Assembly: GCA_016800925.1 (NCBI GenBank)
Contig: JABCPU010000010.1
Span: forward strand, 1-64,000
Reading direction: 5' to 3'
Length of the DNA stretch: 64,000 nt
Source: Suillus spraguei
Lineage: Eukaryota; Basidiomycota; Agaricomycetes; Boletales; Suillaceae
Below, piece after piece: positions 20,140 through 33,970 of the stretch. A program made the position numbers and the translations under genes. Below the pieces are notes generated by a model. It made no database searches, had not been told where the DNA came from, and was given only the letters and a program-made list of their open reading frames with translations. Numbering within the stretch: position 1 is the stretch's first letter; every line of letters starts with the position of its first letter.

Positions 20140-22172
20140 CTAGAAACCATATGGCGCAACTCGCCTAATACACTTGGGCTTGGGCTTCCTCCAGTCATCA
20201 TCCTGCGGACTCATCACTTGCATGAGGAGCTCGTCCGTAAGAGGTGGGCTCTCTGGAAGAGGTGTATTGATGATATCATTGCTTGCATATCGTTCACGTC
20301 GTCCATATGGAGGACGGCGTGGCCACCGACCCCTTGGCATGTTTAAGGGCCAGGAAGGAAGGTAGCACATTTCCTAAGAAACACACAAGTAAGATGTATA
20401 TAGATTGCACATATGGTCAAGACATTTACCTCAGGCCCACAAGCTGGACGACACCTAACCCACACGCTCCAGTCCAGCCATGTCATCAAAGCACTTAATT
20501 CTTGCCTCCACGAATCCATCATGCGAATAATTTGCGCAGCATCAGGAGTGGAATCACGGGGAAGGTATGTATCAAGGCCTGCGAGGACGCCGGACGCCCA
20601 CATCTTTGTAATAACGCGACATATCTCACGCGTGGTCTCTTGTACTGCACGCAACAGAAGGCGTTCTGAGGGGTTCAAGCTCGAAATATATGATACAACT
20701 GATGATGTATGCGCGGACCCGCAAGCTTTGAACACCGGCGCTACCCAGGAGTTAGATGGATCATACGATGCGCTGGGTGGCACAGTAGAGTGGAAAATGT
20801 AGGGCGTGAGCATCACACGCAACTGAACATGCACCTTCAGTGCTCGGTCCACAATCGTGTCATTTTCTGAGTTAAGGAGGTAGTCCATCAACTCAAGACG
20901 CTCCGAGTAACGTTCCACGATAACTCTGAAAAGGGTTTTCCAGTCGATGCCACTGATGTCACCCTGATCTCGCTCTAATGTGCGAGAGACGCTACGCCTG
21001 ACCCCCTCGATATCTGCAGAAGATATGGCTTTAATGTCGTGGTCGCACCGTTCTTGGCCGCTACGTGAACCAACTAGTGACGGTGTGAGGGCGGTGTCGT
21101 ACAGTGAGACGATTCCAGCCAGATCAAGGTTTATTCGTGTATCGCCAGGGTATCGATTGTGCCATGACCCTGCTTGCATCACTTCGAACAAGCGGAGCGC
21201 TAAAAGTATCCATTAGGAAGACACGAAGAAGACGAAATTTGAAGAGACTTGCGAAAAGGGTTTGGTATTCTTGGGACTGCAGACACTGGTTCCACAAGGC
21301 TGGCAAGGTGAGACAAGGAGACAACTTCCAGGCCAGCTGTGAGATTACATAGCATGATTTCACTTACGCAAATAAATCAGTTGAAAAGCATAGGGCGAAA
21401 ATCAAGAACATACAAGTCCATTTCCATTCTGAAAAAGAGTTCGATACCATAGCAAAATGATATCATATCAAAGGCTTACCGAACATAACCGTCAACAGCG
21501 TACGGTGCTCCCCATTTGCACAAATCTTCGATGCGCTTATCCTCCTCGAACCACCAGTCAGGTTTCAATTCTCCCCATGCAATGATATCTTGAGCGTCAA
21601 GAGTGCCATCCATGGTATTGGCTGCGCTAGTCCCATCAAAATAGAGGACTTTGAGGGGACGAGTTGCTGCAAGTGTCAAGTGCCAACATCCTGTGTCTGG
21701 AGAGCCTTGGCAAAAGAGGATGGAGTGTTCCGGATCTGTGGCCGCCCACTCGGGGACCGTAGGGATTGTCTCATTGACAGCTCCATGATACAACAAGGTG
21801 CCCTTTGGAATTATACCGGGAACCATTGTATGCCCTGGTAGATCACGGCAATAACAATACGCGTCAGACATCCATGGCAAGGTCGGAATAGGACTGACCA
21901 TTCCGATAACGGGTGTTGGGCCAATGTTGGAGCAGCGAATTTACAGTTTCAAAAATAAAGTGACCTGTTTCATTAGCGGGAGGTGGGTCATCAAGTTGCC
22001 AAGGTGAAAAGTCGAGGTTGTCCAAGTCCAGAGGGTTAGCAGAGTTATATGGTTGAATTATCGCAGATGCAGTTCCGAGTTTTGATGACGGCTTGCCATC
22101 ATGCGATAAGCTCAACGGGACCTGCGCTGCTAACGATGGTAAGGCAAACCATCCAAGAAACGTCAGAAACAT
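20140..22172 (-). CDS. Secreted protein of unknown function, paralogue D
   Basis: Minus-strand exons are 21899-22172, 21480-21834, about 21300-21362 (3' limit unsure), about 20430-21217 and 20140-20373. The start MFLTFLGWFALPSLAAQVPL is a typical signal peptide. Exon 1 has HFIFETVNSLLQHWPNTRY; exon 2 has GTLLYHGA, DPEHSILFCQGSPDTGCWHL and LKVLYFDGTSA; exon 4 holds a long helical region. The end has CRPACGPE, MCYLPSWPL and KPKCIRRVAPYGF. It is collinear with the intact copy at 41768-43689, with the same introns, but is much more diverged. A second possible break is the junction of exons 3 and 4, where I found no donor giving the right phase. The family appears widely in Agaricomycetes to my knowledge, with no known function. 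Acting outside the cell or in the secretory route is inferred from the signal peptide. Confidence 0.7.
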
Positions 22173-24127
22173 CCTGGGCTACTTCAGCTGAATAGTTATC
22201 GCAGTACTTGACTGACAGACAATCCACTCCGCAGTGCCGCCGCATTTAGTTATTGCGCAGCTATCACCGGTATTCGTCCAAGAATAGCATGACCTGCCAC
22301 TCGAACTTGCTTATGACGTTAGGCCAATAAACAACTACAAATAACTCGGACTTACCATTCTATTGGAAATGGGCGTTGTCGCTCCGAGTAATTTACATGT
22401 TGGAACTGAACGCATTTGCTCACCTATATGCTCAAAATTCGGATCCAGTTCACAAATTTTCCACTACGGTAGTAGTGGGTTTTGCGGTGCCCTACATATG
22501 TTTGTCATACCCGTGACACAGTCCGTTTAGATCTGCCCCATGCTGAGCGCTGAGATGCAGCTAAGGCGATGGGACAAGAAGACACCTTGTCAGTGAATCA
22601 AAAGGACTTTGCCACCGAGATTCCCAGAAGCCAATGATACAGCATTATATTGAGAGCCGTGGGCATATTTGCAGTTGAGTCTTCACTGCGAATTGAACCC
22701 TATGGCATCAAGTTGCTGTGGGGTTATGCCAAGTACTGTAAGTTTCATTGTTGTTTTCATATGACACTAACCCACAAATCATTTAGGTTTTCGCAAAGCA
22801 TTGGCAGACAGAAAATTCACTTGCGACTGTAAAAGTTCTCTGTCTTGGCACGCGTGAGACTTTTGGTTGTTTTTTTTGGTGAAACATGATGCATGATGAC
22901 ATACCGGTAAGTTGTGTATCCCAAAGAGCTGCATTACATGTTTCCATGACAGCAAACAGCCTTTGCAGTCCACAAATACAAGTCTCTCTGCCATGTTGGA
23001 CTTCTTGAATGAAATAATTCTATTGATGGAGTCTTGGACATCTCACAAAGCCTGTATATATTCCTAAAATATTGTTTACACTTACCTAGAGGCCTCACAG
23101 GCCTTAGACGTCACACTACCTGGGCCCAGTGCCATTGAACATGAAGCAGAGTCTATTACAGTACTTTATGTTGAAAACAATGGAATTTTGAAGTTGGAGG
23201 AACTAATTCACGTTGAACATGTTCGAAAAGGATATGTGCATACTGTAGTGGATGAGAAGAACAGTTGTAGTTGTCCTTCCTCCTATTATCATCGACGACT
23301 TGGAAACCATGTAACTTATATGAATATCGATCTCTACTTTCGGAAAGCTGCTAGACTACTAACAGCAGTACCAGTACACAGCCTTTGTCCCGAATCATGA
23401 CCTGGCACGGCGGCACCAATTGTCCAAATTCGCCTTCTGAGTGGCGTACGGCTTGGCGATCCCATCCGCATCACTCAGGAGATCACCACCACAGCATACT
23501 CGTGAGAATGATGGAAGGATGAGATGAATCCGCTGGAGACGAAACCAGCGTACTCACGGTTCACCGAACTAATTTTTCGCCTGCATGGAAGATACCGCAG
23601 CTATCCAGAGTGTACCAAATATAATACTGAGGCTGTGAGAATGATACGAAGGTGTGAGATGCGAGTTCGCAAGGGGTGATCTGCATGGTTCGCAACAACG
23701 GCTGGCGTAGTTACGATTTGACCATAGAGATATGCTGATACCGCGAGCGGCAAGATACTGGGACTGATAAGAAGCGAAGAACCGGAGTTTGAGAGAAGCG
23801 CTCTGAAGCGCGCAGGACAACGTGGGTGAGACACAATAGGGACTTAACGCATTCAGACAAAGGGAAAAATGAAAAATTAAATTAGTTTTGTCTATGACGG
23901 CATTAGACGGAGCAAACCACGCTGTGTGTGAAATTAAAGTTTAGTTACTTATTTTACATAATCAAAAAGGGGTTTACGTTATTTTGATCGGGGGATACGC
24001 AGTAATCTGGTTTTTTCGGTGTGTAACGCTTCTCTTCCTCTTACCACCATCATCCATCCATTCACTCACTCACTAAAGTCCCTTCCTCGCTGGTCGACTT
24101 AACGAATTCAAAAACTAATGTTTTATA
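22173..24127. other. Intergenic region with gene debris
   Basis: No intact gene is visible. Around 22640-22830 a plus frame reads SSLRIEPYGIKLLWGYAKY and, after a possible short intron, FRKALADRKFTCDCKSS. That looks like coding debris, but I cannot name it. A T8 run is at 22870. The plus frame at 23188-23400 is unassigned. The last 150 bases before 24128 are pyrimidine-rich, as fungal promoters often are. Confidence 0.4.
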
Positions 24128-27100
24128 ATGTCTGATACTTCACATTCACACAATTATGGTACAAGAATAAGGAACAATTCAATCCTTAAACCAAGCGCTC
24201 GTCTTCGTCAATCACCACAACCAAGACGTATAAAACCAGTACCACATCCAACACAAGCAGAATCAACTCAAAATCAATCACAATTTCCAATATTTCCACT
24301 ACCAAATGTCATGCTACACCCAGAAGACGCCACTAGCAAGGTATTTCATGCTATCGGTCGTTGCTTCCTCAGCGTGGTCAGTCCTTGTTCCTCGTTCCTA
24401 TTCTCGCCTTCACGCGTGTATATCCAGGACAATCGTGCCATGACGATTAAGGACCTTGCGGAAATGACTTTAAATTTCGGCCTCGTGTGTCAGAAGTGTG
24501 CTCTCCTTTCTTCTCTCTCTTCACCCTGCTCACAATTACCCTAGTGTTTCTGCTGCGTCGCAAGCAATAACTACTTACATTCGAAATCATCTCTCTCGAT
24601 GCGAGGCTCAACAAGATCACCCTCTTCTTCTTCGTCATACCCTCTCTGGCACACCCGCTGACGACGATCTCGTTCCTGCACTCCATTCCCGTGTAGGAGG
24701 CGCACCCCTACAAAGGCAGCCACTCGACTCCACGTGTCTAAACCAGAATATCCCTACTGGTCGCCACACAAACTTTCGTCGTGGTACAATCGTATGGTAT
24801 CTTTCAAAAGCTAGTGGCGTATCCTGTCCTTTCTCTCGTGCTGGTATTCTCCTTTCAAATTACCCTGCTTCCACTTCAATCACAAAGTCTCGAAAGCAAT
24901 ATCACGATCCAATGGAAAAGTGCGGAGAGAAACGCAAAAGACTCATCTCAAGACGTTGTCGCGCCACTGACAGACTCTCAGAGAGCGCCAGTCCACCGCC
25001 CAGCTCTAGTCCTGTAGATAGCGGTTATGCAGAGAGTGCCTCCAGTTCTACTGATGAAGAAGACGAGCCTGAGAGACCCCCAAAGGTCAAACTTACCCTA
25101 CGTCTCCGTCCCTCTCCCACTACTACGGATCCCACAGACATCATCGATCTCTCCCATGATATTTCCTCTGACGAAGACGTCGACATATCTCCAGCAGAGC
25201 CCGATACCAGTTCAGAACCATCTTGCCTCCCACCATACCCTCGCAGATCAATCGCAGTCCCATGTTACACCCCCATATCACCTCCCTCCCTTCAATACAT
25301 CTTTCCCCTACCACCCATCGATCAATCTAGAGGAAGCGCATCACCTCCGCCAGATTCTGACCACGAGGAGGATATCGATTTTGATTTCTCAAGCGATGAA
25401 GAAGAATCTCGAGGTGTGAGTGTGAAAGTAGAAGACGAAGGGGAAGATAATAGTATCGGCACCAGTCAGAACGTGAGAGACATGTTAGATGCCTGGGAGG
25501 ACCTAGATCTCAATCGTGCGCGGTCATATTCATGCTCAGGCTCTGAGTTTGCTTCGGTGACACGAGAAAATCAAAGACGCCATGCGGCCACACCAGAGGT
25601 CAAGGTCGAGGAACTTGAGATGTGGGAGTGGGAGTTTGATAGTGGATGGGCGGGTGCGTGTGGGGAGGTTGAAGTTAAGAAGGAAGATGCTTCAGAGGTG
25701 CTGAATGGATTGTCGTTGTCGCCTACCAGTGTACCATGGAGTGGATTCCCGTTCTCTCCTATGTCGCCACTCACCCCTTCTCCAATGTCCTCGGGCTCGA
25801 GCTCTGGGTACACATTCCATTCCTCACCGGCACTGTCTGCGTCATCAAGGGTCAATAGTTCGCCCCATCGGCCTACGCATGCGAATAAACCGTCTTTGGA
25901 ACGTAAGAACAGCGTGCTGGACTGGCAGGATGCAGAGCTGCTTGGTCCTGATAGTGTCCACATTACCGAGCTGGAGCTAGAATGGGGCAAGGGAACTCGG
26001 CGGACACGATTCGCATCACCCTCACTTGGCGCCTCATCATCAAGTGAAGTCCGCCAAATAACTAATCCTGAGCCTCCCCCCGAACGCAGAGACCAAGCAG
26101 TAGTCGTCCACACGTGCGTGCCGTGCGATCCACCTGTTAGCGCTACGCAAGTCGAAGGTACGTCTCGTCTCGTCCCATTTCTTCCCCTTCTTCTATGGTC
26201 TGTATCAGGCATTGACCGAGTTCCAGGAATACCAGTGTATCAAACTACACTACCTCTTCGCGTGCCCCACACGACGCGTACACTTCTGAGGAGGTTAGAC
26301 ACAGATTTCGTAAACCTCACGCCGTTACTTGCTGCATTGTTGCCATCACCATCGCCTTGTGCTGCTGCAGTCCCGGTTCTTCCACCAAGCGCTGTGCGGT
26401 TTGAGCATCCGAACTTGGCTGTGGCAGGGGTGTGGGTGTCGTTGAATTGTGCGAGGGAGTTTTTGAGGACGATGGTTCAGGCGGGTGCCCGACACGCAGA
26501 ACAGCCTTGCTCTCAAGACGAGGCACTCAGAACAAGTGTAGAGGTATTCCTAAGCGACGAGCTCGTAATGCGGTTCCCGAGTGCCTTGAGGGATTTCTGG
26601 AAAGCGAGTAAGCCTGGCAGGATGTTGGGGCAGTTTGGAGTGTGTTTTGAGGGTGGTAGGGTTGTGGCGAGTCAGGATTCGTCGTCGTCGGTGTTGGTAC
26701 GGGCGTCGTCCGCGCTGTCTCCGCCTCAATCGACTTTGCCCTCGACATCTTCGTCAAGGACTGAATCGTATGACCCACCGTCTTCTTCGGAGTTGTATCC
26801 ACATTCCTCATCTTTGGAGCTGCATTCAGCTTCGTCGCCACGTCTGTCATCATTGCTTACGTCTAGCAGCCCCGCACTTCCCACGCCTACACTCAAAGCC
26901 CACGAAGTATGGAGTCTTCCCGGAGACGCCGCGTCAGAAGCAGCAGTCGAAGCAGAACATGTACTTCCTGCGTTTGATATTGCGCTGGCGGCGCTTGCGT
27001 CGGGGTTAGGATCCAGTGCTAGTTCTGGAAGTGGGTGTGGAATTTATTTTGGGAGGGGGAGTGTCCTTGAGAGTGGTATTGACTTTGGGAGTACGCGCGC

Positions 27101-27518
27101 TAGTTTGGGGAGTGGAAGCACGGGTCTCGAGGTTGGATGCACCGATTTTGGACCACGAAGCGCCGATCTTGGACATGGACATGGGACTGGAAGCGGAGAG
27201 CCGCCACTGAGTCCTACTGAGGCGGAGATGTTCCGTGTATTGTGCGTATGTCCTGATTGGGAGGAGAAGGACGTGGGTCAGGGTGATGTGCGCATGGATG
27301 GTCGGGATCAAGATGCAGACAACGAACATGATCACAACGCGGACAATCAATGTGATAAAGACACGGACGCAGACGGAGATGTGGATGTGGAGATCGTGGA
27401 AGAGGAGTCAAGGAGTTTGAAAGATGGCCGCTCACTGAGACGATCGAAACGGGTTGCGGATGCTGTCGCTCGCACGCGTGGTGTGCGGCCCCGGATGAGG
27501 GGGCCGAGACATGCATGA
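24128..27518 (+). CDS. GDS1-type winged-helix nuclear protein
   Basis: Exons are 24128-24340, 24428-24495, 24545-26157 and 26209-27518. The first two introns are certain from frame; the third (51 nt, GT...CAG) does not disturb the frame if retained. Residues about 95-210 match the fungal GDS1-like winged-helix fold: AMTIKDLAEMTLNFGLVCQN, AASQAITTYIRNHLSRCE, then HTNFRRGTIVWYLSKASG and CPFSRAGILLS. The rest is long, Ser/Asp/Glu-rich and disordered, with an acidic stretch (DVDVEIVEEES) and a basic end (RSLRRSKRVADAVARTRGVR, MRGPRHA) that could be a nuclear signal. Yeast Gds1 affects nuclear control of mitochondria. A DNA-binding or chromatin role here is inference. The start was chosen because it opens the only frame that reaches the domain. 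Confidence 0.7.
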
Positions 27519-28592
27519 GGTCTGATCTGATCTGCTACGTTGTTCCATTGATGGTCCGCCACTCCATCGACGGTCCGAAACTCCATCATTATATTTGCCA
27601 CCCCATCAACTTTCGGTGCATCACTTGACCGATATTCAAACTGCTTTGATATGCATCTGCTCGACTCATTCTTATTACTGCAAGATTTCCCAGGTCTCAG
27701 GCTCCCCTCCTTTGCTTGATTGCTTGCTTGCAGGTTTTCGTTCTGGACTGATTTTTTGTCACTTTTTTTGCCAGCTTCATCCGTTAGAGCTGTATCAGAT
27801 ATCGACCTGTCCCTCCCGTATACCTCTTTGTGCAAAGATGCACCAAGTATTCTAGGTTCCCAGTCAACCCTTTGCTCGCGTTTTACATTTTAACGAGCAT
27901 GGGGTAGATTGCAGCATACACATTCGTCCTTCGGCTTTCATTTGTATGTTATAGCTCAGCCCCCACTCATAGTTTACTCGCTTGTTGCACGCGTGCAGTA
28001 ATGACGAAGCGTTTAAACGAATGATGATCAATCACCAATTGATCAATGCCCTCCGGGTATCGAATGCTGCGCTTGAGGCAGTGACTGGCAGTACTTGAAA
28101 ATTTATGAAACTTGTTAACGCTAATGCGTGGACGAACAAGAATCTTGGGCGTAACAGAGGTGATGCGCTTGGGAAGAATAGCGGAGTGTGAAAAGCAAGA
28201 GTGGGATTTCTTTCGAGGTTTCTCCCAACCAGCACATCTTACTTAGTACTTGCATATTTCTCTGGTCTCAGTCGCCAGGCTTTTCTAAAGTACATCCTCT
28301 CTGGACTGACTGTCCAGTGCAATATCCTTGCTTTAACTCTGTTCTTTTTTTTGGCTTTTTCTATTCCGTTCTTTTTTTTTGTGACAGGCTAATTCACGTC
28401 TCGACCCGCTTCGCAACTGCCACCGTGAAAACGAACGAAACGACCCTGCTTGTCTAGGCTCACACTCAATCATAGGTCCAGCTCGGGCATCAAGTCTTAT
28501 CATTTGCACGACAAAAACAACGGACTAGTCGTCCGTTAATCCATCCCATCCACCCAAACGCTAATCCTAATTCCACCAAAATAAGCCCTATA
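27519..28592. other. Intergenic region
   Basis: This is the 3' flank of the winged-helix gene and the promoter of the RRM-PUF gene. T-rich tracts occur at 28340-28380. The stretch just before 28593 is C/A-rich. No gene is seen. Confidence 0.5.
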
Positions 28593-31500
28593 ATGTCTTT
28601 ATCTGCCTCTGACAACAATGGCTCCTATTCACGAGTCTCCTCGGGAAAGACACCTCCCCCAGCACCTTCTGCTGCATATGCGAAGAGGTATGTCTCGTTT
28701 TTCCTGGCTTGTTTTAGCCGATCTTCTTCGTTTACCACGCTTGCGAACAGGGCACGGGAGATCCAGGCGGAAGAACGGCTCAACGGTGCTAGATATAGGC
28801 CACCTGCGCTGCGCGCTCTTCCTCCGAGCGGTTCTCCCCCAAACGACTTCACCACCACCGTCGCTTCCCCCAGTGATGATTCTACAACATCCGCTTCTAA
28901 TTATCCACCAGGTTTTAGGAGAGCCAGAGCCGGAACACTGCCTTCTGATGTCCATCTCGCTGCTCAGCGCTTCGCTGCTGCATCTAATACACTGAGTAGT
29001 GCTACTCCCTCAACGGAATCGTTTGCCGAACAGTTGCAGCAAAGGCAGGCCGCCAACACGCCTCCTAGCATCCTCGTGCCCTCGCGCCCTACCATTCGGC
29101 ATACCACAACGGTGGCTGCCCCACAGGCAGCTCCCACATCAGTCGGCTCCGAGCGTAACAGTCGCTTGAGGTCAGGTTCATTAACGCTACCTTCAGCCGG
29201 TCTCTCCAACGCTTTCGGCCCATCTATCTTCTCATCGTCATGGTTATCCTCCGCCAACGGGTCTGGGTCCAACTTTCCTGTTCTGGACGAGTTACGCTCC
29301 GTTACGTCCGCAGATTCGGTCGATGATTTTGATGTTCATACCTTGGATTATCTTGGCCTGGATGATAGTCACCGACCACCACCTGCTGCCACTATATCTG
29401 AGCTACGAACCCAAGCACAGGCTGCCATTGCTGGAAACCTCGCTAATCCACCACGCTTGAGAGCGAGTACGGTTTCAAACCCTTATCGTACGCGGTCGTC
29501 CGGTGCTTCATCTCTCCTCGCTACCCCTAATGCAGAGGAGGAAGAGGAGTACTTTGATGCGCACGATAATCAGCCGTACGAGCGTCAAAGGTTGAGTCTG
29601 TACGATGGCTCCATGTCAGACGCTAGTCTCTTCCACTCGTCATACGTGGCAAAGGGGTTCAAGCAGGGCGACCATTTGACGCCTGCGAGCGCGCTCTCAT
29701 CCAGGCCCAGAGCAATTTCCGTTGGAACGCTCGATGACCCCATTCGCACCCTCCAGCGCCGCGCCACGACTAGTGAAGCCCAATCCCCCTACCTCAATGA
29801 GCTTGCAGCTACAAGTGGGAGTCTTGCGAATCTGTCTAATCCGGCTGGAATTTTAAAGAGCGATGTAAAGATGTCAAGTGCGCGCGGGACGTCTTCGCCG
29901 ACGGTGCATTTCCCTAATGGCGAGTTGAGTCGTGCGTCGTCGTACCTTGCCGCACCCAATTCGCAGGGAAGGGCTGTATCTCCGAAGGCCGAGGTAAATA
30001 ACAACTCGCAAATCCAGACTCCTACGCGGTCGTTGTGGATTGGGAATTTAGATAGTGCTGTCACGAGCGAGCAGCTTATTCATGTGTTTGCGCCGTATGG
30101 TGCTATTGAGAGTCTAAGGCTTTTGCCGGAGAAGGTACGTGATTGAGATTAATTGGACGAAGAGATGCTGATGTTTTGGTTGGTTCCAGGAGTGCGGTTT
30201 CGTTAATTTCGTTGATCAAGCGGATGCTATTCGAGCCAAAGACGATGTGCTCAACCGTCTAGGCGGGAATATCGGCATGCCGAACGGGCAGACTGTGCGC
30301 ATTGGCTTTGGGAAGGCGGACAGTGCCCCTGTTGCCCCTGCTAAGGGCACGACTGTTACGAGTTCTGGTGCCACGTCTCCTAGTGGTTTGAGTAAGGCCA
30401 GCAGCCCTGGCCTTGGCGGATTGGACGCACAGCTCCAGTCTACCCCTACTCGTGCGCTTTGGATTGGGTCTATTCCAAGCACTACAACACCTGCGACAAT
30501 TTTGAGCGTTTTCAGCCCTTATGGACCTATCGAATCCGCCAGAGTGTTGACGCATAAAAACTGTGGATTCAGTGAGTGCTGAGTCCCGTGAGGTGTTTTG
30601 ATGTTTAATCATCTGGGCAGTCAACTTTGAACGTCTGGATGATGCTGTGCGTGCCAGGAAGGCCTTGAATGGTCGTGATGTCCTTGGTAGCGACGTTGGT
30701 GCTATCCGGATTGGCTTTGCCAAGGTCCCTGTCAAGAACGGTCAGGAAGGCAACGGAGCACAAGATGAAAGTCCCAGCGTTGCAGTGCAGGGTATTGGTG
30801 ATTTGAGCGTCGGAGCTACCATTCATGCTCTTCGCAGCGTGAAGGGTGCGTCCACTATCCCAGCCGACCAGCAGGTGCTTGGTGGTCAGGTGGAGAACTA
30901 CCGCTCCAATCTGTTGCTTAGCATGATTGGCTCTGGCATGCACAATATCGCGTATGCTTCTGACGGTTTGTCGAAACCCGCTGGATGGTTACCATCAGTC
31001 ACGGAGCAGCAGATGATCATGAAGGAATTGACAGCTGGTAGTCCCGATGCTGATTTCGATATTCAGTCGTTGTCTGGTATGTATTTTAATTTGGTCGCTG
31101 ATTGCAGGATGCCTCTGACGCGCCGTTCGCAGAGTTCCGCCCCCCGACAATGTACTATACAACGATTCCACTCGTTTCCGAGAGACCTAACAACAGGCGC
31201 TGGGATGCTTCAAAATTACGCGAACTCCGGAAGAGGCTAGATTCTGGTACGATGACCGTGGAGGAAACTGATCAAGTTGCTGGTGACTTTTTGGATGGCG
31301 AGATTGTCGACTTGGCCTCGGACTGGCTAGGCAACACGGTGGGTATCCCCACGCCGAGTTCGGTTGCCGTGGCTCACCTGGGTATGCTGCAGGTCGTACA
31401 AAAGCTGTTTGAAAAGTGCTCCTCTGTGCCGCGGTTTGCAATGCTGGAGAGAATCACGCCTCACTTGGCGATGATTGGCATCCACAAGAACGGTACTTGG

Positions 31501-32818
31501 GCCGCACAGAAGATCATCGAGTGTGTCCAGACTCCCGAGGAGGTTGGGCTTATCGTGCAAAACTTGAGGGCTTATGCTCCACCATTGCTGCTTGATCAAT
31601 TTGGTAACTATGTAGTTCAGTAAGTGCATTGATGTTTTCTTTGCTGGTATTATTGATAACTGAACAATCATTAGATGTTGTCTGCGTTTTGGGGCCCCTG
31701 CCAATGATTTCATCTTCGATGCTATGGTCGATCGCATGTGGGAAATCGCACAAGGTCGCTTCGGTGCACGCAGCATGAGAGCGTGTCTTGAAAGCCCACA
31801 CATCACGTTGAGCCAGCAACGTCGTATTGCTACTGCCGTAATCTTGAACTCTATTCCTCTGGCGACAAACCCTAATGGTGCACTACTGCTAACATGGTTG
31901 CTTGACACGTCTTCTTTCCCTTCGCGGTACAACCTTCTTGCGCCTCGTTTCACGCCTCACCTGTCGCATCTGTGCACGCATAAATTGGCCTCTTTAACAG
32001 TTCTTAGGATTGTCAACCAGAAAATCGAGTTTGAAGCATCTCGTCAAATCGTCCAGGCGTTGTTCTCGTCTCCCGGAGACCATGTTCTTACTGACGTGTT
32101 AGGCGACCAAGTGAACGGTGTGGCGGTTGTGCACAAAATCCTGACCAGCCCGTTCATCGACCCTATGGACAAGCCAACTTATATCGAGGCCACTAAGCGG
32201 GTATTAATCGAGCTCAAGGTTATCGCTACCCAGGCTTATCGTCGGCTGATTGAAGAAGTTGGTCTTCCCATCCCAAACTACCAGCCCACATACGCCACTA
32301 ACGGCCCGCCCGGCAAGAAGGGTCAGAACCAGAATCACTATGGGGTGCCTGGTCTGCCGTCTGGCTACCCTTCAAATGATCAGGGATTGGCTTCGATGAT
32401 GGCTGCGTTGCAGATGGGTGGGCAGAACCCCCAGTCTGGGCCCCCGCAACTGCACATTGACCCTGCATACGGTCAGGCTCCCGCGCCACGCGGCCGTATT
32501 TCTCAGCCACCTTCTGCGTTCTCGCCCTCTTCGGATCCTTTCAATCCTTTTGCCCTTCGCTCTCCGGACATGAGCAGTCCTCGCACCTCTACTATTCGTC
32601 GTAATGGCGGACTTCCATCGATTGCTCCTTCCATGACTCCCACCCCCGTCTCTACCATCCCATACGGCAATCAATCTCCCAATCTCGCACCTGGTGGTAT
32701 CCTTAACATGGGTCAGCCAGGCTTCAATACTCAGAATGTCCCCCAGCACCTCTACCAGGCATATATGTACCAAGTATACCAGCAAACACCGCCGTCCAGC
32801 ATGGGCACCTTCAATTAA
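28593..32818 (+). CDS. RRM and Pumilio (PUF) repeat RNA-binding protein, Jsn1/Puf1-like
   Basis: Seven introns fit: 28688-28750, 30135-30189, 30572-30620, 31077-31132, 31339-31392 and 31620-31674 are clear, with exon ends that restore the frame (the second-last is 54 nt and in phase). The Ser-rich N-terminus is followed by two RRMs: the first begins LWIGNLDSAVTSEQLIHVFA, the second ALWIGSIPSTTTPATILSVF, ending in GFINFERLDDAVRARKAL. PUF-type repeats follow, for example HKNGTWAAQKIIECV, LLLDQFGNYVVQCCLRFG and ARSMRACLES. The tail is Gln/Pro-rich. This order of RRMs before PUF repeats is that of yeast Jsn1 and Puf2. Those proteins bind mRNA 3' regions, many encoding membrane-associated proteins, and act in the cytoplasm. 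mRNA regulation is inferred from the family. Confidence 0.88.
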
Positions 32819-33859
32819 AAGAACACTTACGATCCCGCTCACGACCTGCTTTGTTGCATATCGAATGAAATTATTTCTTTCTGTTGTCTATCTATTCTTC
32901 TGCCACACCATGCGCCAGGTTATTTGCCAGACAATCACAATCCATTCCTTTCCGATGATACCCCTCGTCGCGCTTCTTTCAATGTCACGCTCTTTACTTA
33001 CTTTTTCTCCCTTGGGCAAGCACCTGGGCGAAGTTGCGGTGGTTTCAGAGGACCAATGCAGGAAATATTGCTATTCATTTTTTTCCATTCTCCAATTCTA
33101 CATATCTGCATTCCTACGTTGGTTGGTTTGTGTATAAATACTACGTATGGATGGCTGTAACACAATCATCGCCCTGAACTATAGCTAGACGAATAAAACT
33201 GCTCTTCCGTTCGCGTGTATGTGGGTGAGTCTCGAGTGCATCTAAACAGGCTGAAGTCTTAGGAGCGGGATTGACTTGGGGTATGTAAATATGCGCTTAG
33301 GCGCTACTCCGAGCCATGACTGCAGTAGCACTCCTCCCTTCATGTCTCCCACACCTCTCCTGCACTTTATTATTAACTCTGCCAACCCTCTGCTGGTGCT
33401 TTCCGACATTCGCAGGTGAGATTAGTTGGTTGACTCGTACATCTTGAATATGAGCATGTTTGAACGTTTAAGCACGTTCGGTGATTGGGAGGAAGTGAGG
33501 AGAGCGAATGCCTGAAACACAAAGAATGACTCGTCACTCGTCGAGAAAGGAAGGTCACATTTATTGACTGACTTTGCTCTGCTCGCTAGCGCTTCCCGCG
33601 ACAACTCCATCATTCAACTTCTCTACTGAGATCGGTGGATGCTCCTGGTATTCCTCGTCCACCGGGCGTTACAACTTACAAAGTCCTACTCGGTGTAGTT
33701 CTCGGATGGGACAATGATGGCGCTTGCATTTGGAATAAATGCATGTCACCAATAACAAGATGATAGAATACTCATCTTCAAGATGTCTTTCACATCGTCA
33801 CTTGACGTCCGCATCCTCGATGACAAGAATTTCATTCTGGGTGATACGGCAAGTGTTAT
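32819..33859. other. Intergenic region
   Basis: This holds the 3' flank of the RRM-PUF gene and beyond. A minus frame at 33422-33613 (63 codons) has no recognisable feature. No gene is supported. Confidence 0.4.
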
Positions 33860-33970
33860 GTTATCATTCGGATCTTTCTCGGTCCCAAATCCGAATACCC
33901 TCACGTCATTCACAATGAAAAGACCCCAGACCCTGCTAAATATCTTGGCTTCAAGAATCAGTTTAGTGTC
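33860..33970 (-). repeat. Inverted fragment of the secreted-gene upstream region
   Basis: Read on the minus strand, this stretch (ggtcttttcattgtgaatga and the following cgtgagggtattcgg, then gagaaagatccgaatgat) resembles the sequence just before the intact gene at 41690-41760 and before the broken copy at 35040-35150. No coding part of the gene accompanies it. Confidence 0.55.

Noticed and set aside
25571..26212. 213-codon minus frame inside the winged-helix gene
   Set aside because: It is opposite a GC-rich disordered coding stretch. Long antisense frames are common there, and no domain is seen.
31327..31953. 208-codon minus frame opposite the PUF repeats
   Set aside because: It crosses the introns of the plus gene and has no domain. 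Shadow.
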